Source: Lachnospiraceae bacterium (GTDB lineage: Bacteria; Bacillota; Clostridia; Lachnospirales; Lachnospiraceae). From it: 41,671 nt of DNA. A program made the translations under genes and the position numbers. The notes below the pieces were generated by a model that worked only from the letters and a program-made list of their open reading frames with translations, ran no database searches and was not told where the DNA came from. Positions 17,362-25,539 of this stretch are shown piece by piece (the first letter of the stretch is position 1; every line of letters begins with the position of its first letter). The DNA is taken from NCBI GenBank assembly GCA_017428105.1, contig JAFRRM010000031.1, forward strand, positions 1 to 41,671, read 5' to 3'.

Positions 17362-20148
17362 ATGTTACTGAAAGCGGGAACTGTTTTAAACGACAGATAT
17401 GAGATACTGAGCACCGTGGGCGCCGGCGGCATGGCCGACGTCTACCGCGCGCGCGACAACGTGTTAAAGCGCCTGGTCGCCATCAAAGTGCTGAAGGAAG
17501 AATTCAGCACCGACGCCGGCTTCGTGGCCAAATTCCGCCGGGAAGCCCAGGCCGTCGGCGCGCTGAACCACCCCAACATCGTGGGCGTGTTCGACGTGGG
17601 CGAGCAGAACGGCATGTACTACATCGTCATGGAACTGGTCGAAGGCATCAATCTGAAGAAATACATCGACAAGACCGGCGCCATGGACGAGCGGGAAGCC
17701 GTCGAGGTGGCCATGCAGGTCGCCAAGGGCCTGGAGGCCGCACACAGCCAGGGGATCATCCACCGCGACATCAAGCCGCAGAACATCATCATCTCCCGGG
17801 AAGGGAAGATCAAGGTGGCGGACTTCGGCATCGCCCGCATGGTCTCCACCGAGACGTCCACGGCCAGCTCGATGGGCAGCGTGCATTACATCTCCCCGGA
17901 ACAGGCCCGCGGCGACGCCTGCGACGCGCGCAGCGACATTTATTCCCTGGGCATCACGATGTACGAGATGGTCACGGGGCGGGTCCCGTTCGACGGCGAA
18001 TCGTCGGTGGCGGTGGCGCTCAAGCACGTGCAGGAACCCATCGTGCCGCCGGGCGAGCTGGTGCCGTCCCTTTCCCGGAACCTGGAAAACATCATCCTGA
18101 AATGTACGCAGAAGAATCCGTCCTACCGCTACGCGACCATGACGGACCTGCTGACGGATTTCAAGAAACTGATCGTCATGCCGGACGAGGACTTCGTGGT
18201 CCTGCCGGCCGCGGGCGCGGGCGACCCCAATCTGGCCATGCGCCCGGAGGACGCCGACATCCTGAAGCTGGCCGGCATCTCTCCCCGGAAGACCCAGTGG
18301 GACGAGGGAGAGCGGGAGAAAGCCTTTGACGAAGGCGTCGGCAAGGCCATCGAAATGCAGGAGGAGGACCGGCTGGCGGAAGAAAAGGCCAGACGGACGG
18401 AGAAGATCCTGAACTACGTGATGCTGGGCATCGGTGTGCTGATCCTGGTGATCATCATCGCCATCATGTCCAAGGCTTGCGCCTGGCTGAAACCGGCCAA
18501 GCCCACCACCACGGCCTGGGTGCCGCCCGAAGTGACCACCGCGCCGCGCGAGAGCACCACGGCCCCGACCACCGCGCCGTTCACGACGCCGCCTTCCACG
18601 GAAGCGCCCGCCACGACGGAACCCACCGAACCTTCTTCCACCTATCCGGAAGGCACGGTGGTGCTGCGCGACCTGATCGGCATGGATTACGCCGAGGCCA
18701 TGGACCTGCTGCTGGAGGACGGCCTGCGCGTGCATCTGGAATACGAACTGGTGGCGGACGATTCCGAATTTGACGACAATACCGTCGTGGATCAGAGCTA
18801 CGATCCCGGCGTGTCGCTGCTGCTGGGCACCGAAGTGACGCTGTGGATCGCCACGCGCGACAGCGGCGCCATCATCATCCCGACCAACATCATCGGCAAG
18901 TCCGCGGAAGAAGCGGGCACCATCCTGCGCGAGGTGGGCCTGGTGGTCTCCTCCGGGACCGAGTGGGAGAATTCCTACGCGGTGGAGAAGGGCTTCGTCA
19001 TGGGCACCAACCCGCCCGTGGGCTCGCTGGCGACGCCCGGCGCGCCGGTCACGCTGATCATCAGCAGCGGCCCCGCCACGTTCAAGGTCCCGGCCGTCCT
19101 GGGCTACACGAAGGAGCAGGCCATCGCCGCGCTTCGCGACGCCGGCTTCCCGGTCGACACGAACCTGCAGTTCCGCACGGAGACGGTGCCGAGCGAAACC
19201 TATCTGCCCAACACGGTGGCCCTGGTCGAATCCGTCCTGGGCGGCACGTCGCGGGAAGTCGCCGCCGGCGAATCGCTGGATCTCCGGACCGTCCTGTACA
19301 TCACCATGACCGATCCGGAACCCGTCCTGCCCGCCCTGCTGGGCCGCGACGACATCGAAGAGGCGCAGGAAGAACTGGAGAAGATGGGCCTGTCCGTCAA
19401 ACTGAAATATGAGACCTCCACGGAATACCCGGTGGGTCAGATCTGCTGGGTGACCCGCAAGGACGGCAAGACCGACATTCCGGAAGGCACCGTCCTGAAG
19501 AAGGGCGATGTGGTCATGCTGCACATCAGCGCGCTGATCGTCCCGAAGAACCTGGTGGACATGACCGTGGCCGAGGCCGTGGAACTGCTGGAGGAGGCCG
19601 GCATCCCGTACTCCTTCAAGGACGACAAGGCCCCGAAGGATCCGGAAGCCGTGGTCGTCTCCAAAGTCACCCCGAAGGGCGGCACCGTGCTGGAGGAGGA
19701 CGAAGTCGTCGTGATCTCCTACCGGAAGCCGACCGAACCTACGGAACCGACCGAGGAGACGGAAGAACCCACCGAAGAACCTACGGAAACGCCTACCGAA
19801 GCGCCTACCACCGAAGCCCCTACGGAAGCCCCTACCGAGGCGCCTACCACCGAGGAACCTACCGAAGCGCCCACGGAAGCGCCCACCGAGCCGACGACGG
19901 CCCCCGCCCCGACCATGCCGAACTATGCCGGCCGGCCGGCTGCGGAAGTCATCGCCGAACTGCAGGCCCTGGGCCTAGATCTGGACCTCCGCCAGAAAGA
20001 AGGCACGTCCAAGCAGCATCCCGAACCCGGCGTCGTCTATTTCGTCTCCTACACCGACAAGGTGGAGCAGGCCTCGGAGATCGTTCCGGGCACCGAACTG
20101 ACGCAGGGCCAGACGATATACCTCTTCATCACCAAAAACGAAGACTGA
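17362..20148 (+). CDS. prkC: PASTA-domain Ser/Thr protein kinase PrkC/Stk
   Basis: A 928-aa single-pass membrane kinase that senses muropeptides or lipid II and controls growth and cell-wall synthesis. Kinase domain about 11-270: catalytic loop HRDIKPQN, DFG in VADFGIARM, ATP lysine in VAIKVLKE. TM helix about 349-370. A Thr/Pro-rich linker (about 380-430) leads to six PASTA domains starting near 433, 503, 574, 653, 725 and 852. The last is separated by a 62-residue Pro-Thr-Glu linker (790-851), unusual for this family, which normally has 3-5 contiguous PASTA domains. That sixth domain closely matches the C-terminus of the VanW protein at 28366-30657. It sits in an operon with stp and rsgA. 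Confidence 0.96.
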   Translation: MLLKAGTVLNDRYEILSTVGAGGMADVYRARDNVLKRLVAIKVLKEEFSTDAGFVAKFRREAQAVGALNHPNIVGVFDVGEQNGMYYIVMELVEGINLKKYIDKTGAMDEREAVEVAMQVAKGLEAAHSQGIIHRDIKPQNIIISREGKIKVADFGIARMVSTETSTASSMGSVHYISPEQARGDACDARSDIYSLGITMYEMVTGRVPFDGESSVAVALKHVQEPIVPPGELVPSLSRNLENIILKCTQKNPSYRYATMTDLLTDFKKLIVMPDEDFVVLPAAGAGDPNLAMRPEDADILKLAGISPRKTQWDEGEREKAFDEGVGKAIEMQEEDRLAEEKARRTEKILNYVMLGIGVLILVIIIAIMSKACAWLKPAKPTTTAWVPPEVTTAPRESTTAPTTAPFTTPPSTEAPATTEPTEPSSTYPEGTVVLRDLIGMDYAEAMDLLLEDGLRVHLEYELVADDSEFDDNTVVDQSYDPGVSLLLGTEVTLWIATRDSGAIIIPTNIIGKSAEEAGTILREVGLVVSSGTEWENSYAVEKGFVMGTNPPVGSLATPGAPVTLIISSGPATFKVPAVLGYTKEQAIAALRDAGFPVDTNLQFRTETVPSETYLPNTVALVESVLGGTSREVAAGESLDLRTVLYITMTDPEPVLPALLGRDDIEEAQEELEKMGLSVKLKYETSTEYPVGQICWVTRKDGKTDIPEGTVLKKGDVVMLHISALIVPKNLVDMTVAEAVELLEEAGIPYSFKDDKAPKDPEAVVVSKVTPKGGTVLEEDEVVVISYRKPTEPTEPTEETEEPTEEPTETPTEAPTTEAPTEAPTEAPTTEEPTEAPTEAPTEPTTAPAPTMPNYAGRPAAEVIAELQALGLDLDLRQKEGTSKQHPEPGVVYFVSYTDKVEQASEIVPGTELTQGQTIYLFITKNED
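19729..19914 (+). repeat. Pro-Thr-Glu linker repeat inside prkC
   Basis: About 62 codons of degenerate ACCGAAGCGCCT-like 12-bp units encode (P-T-E-A/E/P)n. It separates PASTA 5 from PASTA 6. The same kind of repeat occurs in the VanW gene on the opposite strand. Confidence 0.85.
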
Positions 20149-20162
20149 CGGCAGAGAGGACC

Positions 20163-21041
20163 ATGCAGGGAAAGATCATCAAAGGCATCGGCGGATTTTA
20201 CTATGTGCACGACGGGCGCGAGACCGTTGTGGAATGCCGTGCCAGAGGGACCTTCCGCCTGCAGGACATAAAGCCCCTCGTGGGCGATGACGTCCGCATC
20301 CGCCTGACGGAGGAGGATCCGGGCAGCGGCTACATCGAAGAACTGCTGCCGCGCAAAAACGCTCTGATCCGGCCCGCCGTGGCCAACGCGGATCTGGCCC
20401 TGATCCTGGTCTCCCTGCACAAGCCGGCCTTCCACCCGGCGCTGCTGGACCGCTTCCTTCTGTGGATGGGCTGGCAGCAGGTCCCGGTGCTGATCGGCAT
20501 CAGCAAGGCCGACCGGCCGGATCCGGAGACGGAAAACCGCATACGGAGCAATTACGAAGGAGCAGGCTACGGAGTCTGCTCCTTCAGTGCCCTGAACGGC
20601 GCAGGCATCCCGGAACTGGCGGAGCGTCTGCGCGGCAGGACCACGGTGCTGGCCGGGGTCAGCGGGGTGGGGAAATCGACCCTGCTCAACCGCCTGCTGC
20701 CCGCCGCCGCCATGGAAACGGGGGACCTCAGCCGCAAGCTCGGCCGCGGCCGCCACACCACGCGGCATTCCGAGATCTTCTGCTGGGAACGCGACAGCTT
20801 CCTCTGCGACACGCCCGGCTTTTCCTCGCTGGACCTGCCGCCCCTCGAAGCGGAGGACCTGGCGGCCCTCTATCCGGAATTCGAACCCTACCGGGAGAAA
20901 TGCTTCTTCCGGGACTGTCTGCATCATAAAGAAAAAGACTGCGCCGTGCGGGAGGCGGCCGAAGCCGGCCGGATCTCTGCGGAGCGCTATGAAAACTACT
21001 GCCGGTTCCTGGAGGAGATCCGGGCACGCAGGAAATACTGA
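20163..21041 (+). CDS. rsgA: Ribosome small-subunit GTPase RsgA
   Basis: A 292-aa late 30S assembly factor. It has an N-terminal OB-fold (about 1-65), a circularly permuted GTPase with G4 ISKAD before G1 GVSGVGKST (Lys171) and G3 DTPGFSS, and a C-terminal zinc finger (CFFRDCLHHKEKDC, the Cx4-HxxxxxC type). AGAGGA precedes the ATG. It follows prkC by 14 nt, as in Bacillus. Related RsgA proteins are phosphorylated by PrkC (family knowledge). Confidence 0.96.
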   Translation: MQGKIIKGIGGFYYVHDGRETVVECRARGTFRLQDIKPLVGDDVRIRLTEEDPGSGYIEELLPRKNALIRPAVANADLALILVSLHKPAFHPALLDRFLLWMGWQQVPVLIGISKADRPDPETENRIRSNYEGAGYGVCSFSALNGAGIPELAERLRGRTTVLAGVSGVGKSTLLNRLLPAAAMETGDLSRKLGRGRHTTRHSEIFCWERDSFLCDTPGFSSLDLPPLEAEDLAALYPEFEPYREKCFFRDCLHHKEKDCAVREAAEAGRISAERYENYCRFLEEIRARRKY

Positions 21042-21055
21042 GAAAGGAAACGGCT

Positions 21056-21727
21056 ATGCGGTACATTCTATCTCCCTCGCTCCTGGCGGCGGACATCGGT
21101 CATCTGGCGGAGGAAGTGAAAACCGTCGAAAAAGCGGGCGCGCAGTACCTGCATCTGGACGTGATGGACGGACATTTCGTGCCCAGTCTTTCGTTCGGCC
21201 CGCCTGCGATCGCGTCCCTGCGCAGACAGACCTCTCTCATCTTTGACGTCCATCTGATGGTGGAAGACGCGGACCGGTACCTGACGGATTTCGTGAAGGC
21301 CGGCGCGGACGTCATCACCGTGCACGCCGAGGCGGTCACGCATCTGGACCGCACGCTGTACGCGATCCGGAAACTGGGACTGAAGGCCGGCGTGGCGCTC
21401 AATCCCGCCACCCCGCTGTCCGTGCTCGACTGGGTGCTCCCGATGGCCGACATGGTCCTGCTGATGACGGTCAATCCGGGCTTCGGCGGCCAGAAATACA
21501 TCGATTACTGCAATGAGAAGATCCGCGCGCTGCGCGCCCTGATCCGGGAGCGCGGGCTGCAGACGGACATTGAAGTGGACGGCGGCGTCACGCTGGGGAA
21601 CGTGGAGTCCGTCCTGGATGCCGGCGCCAACGTGATCGTGTCCGGCAGCGCCGTGTTCGGCGGGGATACCGCTGCCAACGCCGCCGCGTTCCTGGACATC
21701 CTGCGGAAGCGGGAGGCCCGCCCGTGA
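21056..21727 (+). CDS. rpe: Ribulose-phosphate 3-epimerase
   Basis: A 223-aa TIM-barrel enzyme interconverting ribulose-5-phosphate and xylulose-5-phosphate in the pentose phosphate pathway. Conserved blocks are SPSLLAAD, HLDVMDGHFVP, DVHLMVE, MTVNPGFGGQKY and DGGVTLGN. AAAGGA lies upstream of the ATG. Its stop overlaps the GTG start of the next gene by 4 nt. Confidence 0.97.
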   Translation: MRYILSPSLLAADIGHLAEEVKTVEKAGAQYLHLDVMDGHFVPSLSFGPPAIASLRRQTSLIFDVHLMVEDADRYLTDFVKAGADVITVHAEAVTHLDRTLYAIRKLGLKAGVALNPATPLSVLDWVLPMADMVLLMTVNPGFGGQKYIDYCNEKIRALRALIRERGLQTDIEVDGGVTLGNVESVLDAGANVIVSGSAVFGGDTAANAAAFLDILRKREARP

Positions 21728-22692
21728 AAAAGAGGGCGCTCTGCCTTCTTCTGACCCTCTGCCTGCTGCTGACGTCCTGCGGCGGAAAGGGGGATCTTTC
21801 GCTGCGCGAAGACGAGCTCCTGGCGATCGGCGACATCGTCTGCACCTGGCCGGAAGCGCAGATCTACATCCTGTCCCAATACACGAAATACACCTCTTCC
21901 TACGGGACCGGCATCTGGAACGTCCGGCTGGCGGAAGGGACCTTTGAGGAATACATCCGGGACGGCCTGCTGGATTACCTGGAACTGCTGTTCCTGGCGG
22001 ATCACGGTGCCCGGAAGGCGGGCGTGACCTTAAGCAATGCGGAGCAGTCCTCCGTCAACCGCGCCGCGGAAGCCTATATGCAGGAACTGGGCGAACAGGG
22101 CCGTGCGGCGACCGGCATCACGCGGGAAGCAGCTGAGGAAGCCTACGCGCGCTTTGCCCGCGCGCAGATCTTTTACCGCCAGACCATGGTGGACGGCACC
22201 GTGGAAGTCAGCGATGAGGAGGCCCGCGTGATCTCCCTGCAGATCGTGGAGATCGAGCACCGGGTCGGCTACGCGGAGGCTCTGCGGATCGGGAACGAAC
22301 TGGCGGACGGGAAATCGGTGAACGAAGCGATCCGCGGGACGGACGGCATCACGGTCCGCAAGGAAAACGTGGTGCGCGGCACATACGGCGGGGAATGGGA
22401 GACCATCGCCTTCGCCCTGAAGGAAGGCCGCTGGAGCCCGATCATTTCCGTTGACACCAGTTATTACCTGCTCCAGTGCCTCTCGCCTTACGTGGTGGAG
22501 GAAACGGCCCGCCACAAGGCGGAAATGGAAAAGGACCTGCGCGAGCAGAACCTGGACCTCGTCCTGAAGGAACTGGCGGATTCCGTCCAGCTCGTATACA
22601 ATCCCGAACGGTGGGAGAAATGGTCGATGCAGCAGTACGAGGGCCTGCCGGCCGCCAATTTCTACGATCACACCGGCGAACTGATCAAATAG
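21724..22692 (+). CDS. Foldase-like lipoprotein (SurA/PpiC-related)
   Basis: A 322-aa exported lipoprotein. It has a GTG start, charged MKKR, a hydrophobic core, and lipobox LLTSC with the lipidated Cys at about residue 19. The body is helical at about 60-155, like SurA_N/trigger-factor chaperone domains. A segment follows (about 160-275) with the spacing of a parvulin domain, but the usual catalytic signature is not clear. It may be a chaperone or degenerate peptidyl-prolyl isomerase for exported proteins; function is inference. It overlaps rpe by 4 nt and is followed eight bases later by ung, so it is within the operon. Confidence 0.7.
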   Translation: MKKRALCLLLTLCLLLTSCGGKGDLSLREDELLAIGDIVCTWPEAQIYILSQYTKYTSSYGTGIWNVRLAEGTFEEYIRDGLLDYLELLFLADHGARKAGVTLSNAEQSSVNRAAEAYMQELGEQGRAATGITREAAEEAYARFARAQIFYRQTMVDGTVEVSDEEARVISLQIVEIEHRVGYAEALRIGNELADGKSVNEAIRGTDGITVRKENVVRGTYGGEWETIAFALKEGRWSPIISVDTSYYLLQCLSPYVVEETARHKAEMEKDLREQNLDLVLKELADSVQLVYNPERWEKWSMQQYEGLPAANFYDHTGELIK

Positions 22693-22700
22693 GTGATGCG

Positions 22701-23375
22701 ATGGCCATGCTGAGCGGAGGGTGGGAGACCGCCCTGAAGGATGAATTCAAAAAGCCTTACTATCGGGAACTGTACCGGAAAGTATTGAACGAATATCAGA
22801 CACGGCAGGTGTTTCCGCCCGCCGCGGACCTGTTTTCGGCCTTTGAGGCGACGCCGCTGGAGAAGGTGAAGGCCGTGATCCTGGGCCAGGATCCGTACCA
22901 TGAACCGGGCCAGGCCCACGGGATGTGCTTTTCGGTGCGGCCGGGCACGGAGATCCCGCCCTCGCTGGTCAATATCTTTCAGGAACTGCACGATGACCTG
23001 GGCTGCCGGATCCCGAACAACGGATACCTGATGAAATGGGCGGAGCAGGGCGTGTTCCTGCTGAATACGATCCTGACGGTCCGTGCCCACCAGGCGGCCT
23101 CGCACCGGGGCATCGGCTGGGAACAGTTCACCGATGCCGCCATCCGCGTCCTGAACGAACAGGACCGTCCGATCGTCTTCCTGCTCTGGGGCCGTCCGGC
23201 GGGCGAGAAACGCGCCTTGCTGAACAACCCCCGCCACCTGGTCCTCCAGGCGCCCCATCCCAGCCCCCTGTCCGCCTACCGCGGCTTCTTTGGCTGCCGC
23301 CACTTCAGCCGCTGCAACGACTTCCTCTCCGCCCGCGGCGCCTCCCCGATCGACTGGCAGATCGACGACCTGTAA
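22701..23375 (+). CDS. ung: Uracil-DNA glycosylase (family 1)
   Basis: A 224-aa enzyme that removes uracil from DNA to start base excision repair. Motif A GQDPYHEPGQAHG includes the catalytic Asp, motif B is HPSPLSAYRGFFG, and the uracil-binding block VFLLWG is present. The frame is open further upstream, but the ATG at 22701 gives the family's length and N-terminus and has AGGTGATG directly before it. It is the last gene of the long operon begun by fmt. No intrinsic terminator is visible in the 30 bases after it, where the tRNA-Ser promoter begins. Confidence 0.96.
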   Translation: MAMLSGGWETALKDEFKKPYYRELYRKVLNEYQTRQVFPPAADLFSAFEATPLEKVKAVILGQDPYHEPGQAHGMCFSVRPGTEIPPSLVNIFQELHDDLGCRIPNNGYLMKWAEQGVFLLNTILTVRAHQAASHRGIGWEQFTDAAIRVLNEQDRPIVFLLWGRPAGEKRALLNNPRHLVLQAPHPSPLSAYRGFFGCRHFSRCNDFLSARGASPIDWQIDDL

Positions 23376-23405
23376 CCCCCCCGCACAATATCTGAAAAAA
23401 ACATC

Positions 23406-23434
23406 TTGACAATTGCCCTCTAAATCATTATACT
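23406..23434 (+). promoter_or_regulatory. Promoter of tRNA-Ser
   Basis: A consensus -35 TTGACA (23406-23411), a 17-bp spacer and TATACT (23429-23434). Transcription would begin about 7 bases before the tRNA. This is the closest match to consensus in the window. Confidence 0.9.
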
Positions 23435-23447
23435 ACTTTTTGCATTC

Positions 23448-23537
23448 GGAGAAGTACCCAAGCTGGCCGAAGGGACACCCCTGGAAAGGGTGCAGGTCGT
23501 TAATAGCGGCGCGAGGGTTCAAATCCCTCCTTCTCCG
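23448..23537 (+). tRNA. tRNA-Ser (GGA)
   Basis: A 90-nt type II tRNA with a long variable arm. The acceptor GGAGAAG (23448-23454) pairs with CTTCTCC (23530-23536), with discriminator G. The anticodon arm CACCC-CTGGAAA-GGGTG carries GGA. CCA is not encoded. Its last 18 nt (23521-23538) are repeated in exact inverted orientation at 23569-23586 and, imperfectly, in direct orientation at 23907-23924. Confidence 0.95.
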
Positions 23538-23540
23538 CGC

Positions 23541-23567
23541 AAAGAGCCCCTAACAGGGCTCTTTTTT
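23541..23567 (+). terminator. Terminator of tRNA-Ser
   Basis: AGAGCCC/GGGCTCT (23543-23549 with 23556-23562) is followed by TTTTT, four bases past the tRNA. Confidence 0.9.
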
Positions 23568-23568
23568 A

Positions 23569-23924
23569 GCGGAGAAGGAGGGATTTGTCCGAGCGCCGAC
23601 GGCGCGTAAGCGACGGCCCATAGCTGCAAGTGAACAGCGCCGCAGATATGGCAGCCGGAGCTTATCCAGGGAGCAGGCTCCGCCTGCGAGTCGGATGGGT
23701 TCAACCTCCTTTTTCGTGGAGCGGGATTGAACACGAGCGTCGCGCAGCGGCGGGGGGCAAAATCGCCGAAGCGCTGCCTGCGGGGAAAAATGCCGCAGTG
23801 CTGCCTGCGGCAGAAGAAACAAGGCATTTTTCGTGACACTGTCCGACAAACCGACCGACGAGGGAAGGGGTGTCGTTGACAGTGGAGGGGCTTGCGAAGC
23901 AAGTTCAAATCCTTCCTTTTCCGC
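23569..23924. repeat. 356-bp element with terminal inverted repeats copied from the tRNA-Ser 3' end
   Basis: The left end GCGGAGAAGGAGGGATTT (23569-23586) and right end AAATCCTTCCTTTTCCGC (23907-23924) are inverted repeats matching at 16 of 18 positions. The left end is also the exact reverse complement of the tRNA-Ser 3' end. Inside are small palindromes (CTTGC-GAA-GCAAG at 23891-23903) and a direct repeat GCTGCCTGCGG (23773 and 23800). No coding sequence is supported; both strands are open by chance in places but lack start sites and any protein I recognise. It resembles a MITE-like or tRNA-associated intergenic element. Confidence 0.6.
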
Positions 23925-24040
23925 GAACAAACAAGACAAAACATGTCTATTCTGCCGATCCCGGCCGTTTAGTCGCTTCTTGTCCTGTACGAAAAGAACT
24001 ATGTTTTGTATGCTGAAGCCGCAAAGGAGGTCAATGGACT

Positions 24041-24796
24041 ATGGATCTGGTCAAAATGGGGAAATTCCTTCAGGAACTCCGGAAAGGAAAAGGGATGACC
24101 CAGGAACAGCTCGCGGAGAAGTTGGGCGTTTCGCAGCGGACGGTTTCCCGCTGGGAGACGGGGAGCAACATGCCCGATCTGGATATTCTGATCGAATTAT
24201 CGGATTTCTATGAAACTGACCTCCGCGAGATCTTAAGCGGGGAAAGGAGAAGTGAACGGATGGACCGGGAAATGAAGGAGACCGTAATGCAGGTTGCGGA
24301 TTACAGCAATGAGGGAAAAATAAGGATGCGCCGCAGGATGGTCCGGATCATTCTGCTTTTAGTGTTTCTGATCGCGGTATTAGCCGTGCTCTGGGCGCTG
24401 GATCATCGTCGGAACAATTCCCCGGTGCCGGAAGAAGCGTTTGTTTTCCGTGAGGATATGACGGGGGAATTCCATGGGGTCCTGAAGACCGAAGATGCCG
24501 CTGAAAAAGAAGAATGCATGTGTCTCGTTACACTGTATTTTACCTATGAAAAAAACGATGATGGAAGCTATTCTTTTGTCGGTTTTCAAAGCGTTCATCT
24601 GGAAAAGGATAAAGGTTGGAAGGTGGTCGGAGATGCAGAAATCATACCCGGTATTACCTATCGGAATAACCAGAAGGAAGCGGACATCCTGATAAAATAT
24701 GAGGCAAGCACCGGCCCCACCTGCAAAGATGAGATCTATCTGGGAGTCATCAGCCTGGACCTGGTCACACAGAAACAGATCAAGACCTGGCCGTAG
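24041..24796 (+). CDS. XRE-type HTH membrane protein
   Basis: A 251-aa protein with an N-terminal XRE/Cro helix-turn-helix (about 5-62, core MTQEQLAEKLGVSQRTVSRW), a charged linker, one TM helix (about 104-124, preceded by RMRRR) and a C-terminal 120-residue domain predicted outside the cell. AAAGGAGG ten bases before the ATG fixes the start. The DNA is visibly less GC-rich than the surrounding core genes, suggesting acquisition. The layout suggests a one-component membrane-bound regulator whose outer domain could sense an envelope signal; the outer domain is not one I recognise. No target gene is obvious beside it. Confidence 0.85.
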   Translation: MDLVKMGKFLQELRKGKGMTQEQLAEKLGVSQRTVSRWETGSNMPDLDILIELSDFYETDLREILSGERRSERMDREMKETVMQVADYSNEGKIRMRRRMVRIILLLVFLIAVLAVLWALDHRRNNSPVPEEAFVFREDMTGEFHGVLKTEDAAEKEECMCLVTLYFTYEKNDDGSYSFVGFQSVHLEKDKGWKVVGDAEIIPGITYRNNQKEADILIKYEASTGPTCKDEIYLGVISLDLVTQKQIKTWP

Positions 24797-24895
24797 ACGG
24801 GAGCCCTGCGCTTCCTGTTTTTGTGCGGAAGGTCCCTTGTTTCGAAAAGGTATTGTGCGATGATACTGTTTTATGATATGATATGAACTGAGAAG

Positions 24896-25069
24896 ATGAG
24901 CAATTATATCTATGTCTATTTAAACGAAGAGGATCTGATCCTAATTGAACAGCTGCTTCATCAGGAAGGAGCGTCCTTTTTTGACAAGAACGGAAGTGAA
25001 GCAAGCAGATTGCCGGCCTTTTCAGCGCTGAGAGAAGAATATCTGATCGACGTGTACCGCCGTATTTAA
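24896..25069 (+). CDS. Hypothetical small protein, 57 aa
   Basis: An open frame of 57 codons starting MSNYIYVYLNEEDLILIEQL and ending in DVYRRI. It is acidic, with an alternating hydrophobic start and a likely helix at 10-24. No homologue is recognised. A possible promoter (TTGTGC and TATGAT, 18 bp apart, ending at about 24880) lies upstream, but the ribosome-binding site (GAGAAG directly before ATG) is poor. It lies in the lower-GC patch between the XRE gene and the zinc-ribbon ORF. It may be a real small gene or a remnant. The rest of 24797-25142 shows nothing else. Confidence 0.35.
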   Translation: MSNYIYVYLNEEDLILIEQLLHQEGASFFDKNGSEASRLPAFSALREEYLIDVYRRI

Positions 25070-25142
25070 CTCAATTAAACAAGTGGTTCAGCAAGCAGAG
25101 ACGTGATCGTTAAAAATATCTGAACGGAAGTGGAGGATCGCC

Positions 25143-25388
25143 GTGTTCAAACTGTTTAAGAAGAAAACCCCCGGGACCTGTCCCAAATGCGGAGGCGCTC
25201 TTCGCGTTGTTTACGATGCCTACGACGATCCCTCCCGGGGCTCTCTGAATTCCCTGAATACCTCGCAGCACTTTTCCCCGAACGCGGTACGCGGCAATTT
25301 TGCCGTGAATTACGGCAGCAGCGCCGGCCGCGGACGGAAAAACCTTCTTTACCGCTGTGACGGATGCGGATATGAGACCCGGCGCTGA
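25143..25388 (+). CDS. Small zinc-ribbon protein
   Basis: An 81-aa protein with CPKCGG at 13-18 and CDGCGYETRR at the C-terminus, forming a four-cysteine zinc ribbon split by a 45-residue polar insert (rich in Ser, Asn, Gly). The start is GTG at 25143 with GGAGG eight bases upstream. The basic N-terminus (FKLFKKK) could bind nucleic acid or membrane. I do not recognise a family. It stands alone, before the tRNA-Asn promoter. Confidence 0.6.
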   Translation: MFKLFKKKTPGTCPKCGGALRVVYDAYDDPSRGSLNSLNTSQHFSPNAVRGNFAVNYGSSAGRGRKNLLYRCDGCGYETRR

Positions 25389-25470
25389 CGATGCGGAAAC
25401 GGATCCGGCCGGGGCTCCGCCGAAGCGCAGGGCACGGCCGGGATTTCCCGGAAAATAATCAAAAAAGTGC

Positions 25471-25499
25471 TTGCAACCCGGGCGGGAGCGTTGTATAGT
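25471..25499 (+). promoter_or_regulatory. Promoter of the second tRNA-Asn
   Basis: TTGCAA (25471-25476) and TATAGT (25494-25499) are separated by 17 bp, about 40 bases before the tRNA. Confidence 0.75.
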
Positions 25500-25539
25500 A
25501 TCCATGATGAGTCGTGTGCGGAAGCGCACGGATCCATTT

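Noticed and set aside
22476..22700. N-terminal extension of ung
   Set aside because: The extra codons overlap the lipoprotein gene in another frame, have biased composition and go beyond the family's N-terminus; the ATG at 22701 has a ribosome-binding site.
23519..23944. Open frames on the minus strand across the inverted-repeat element and tRNA-Ser end
   Set aside because: They run through the tRNA terminator and inverted repeats, lack start signals and have the composition of repeat DNA; such frames near tRNAs are commonly spurious.
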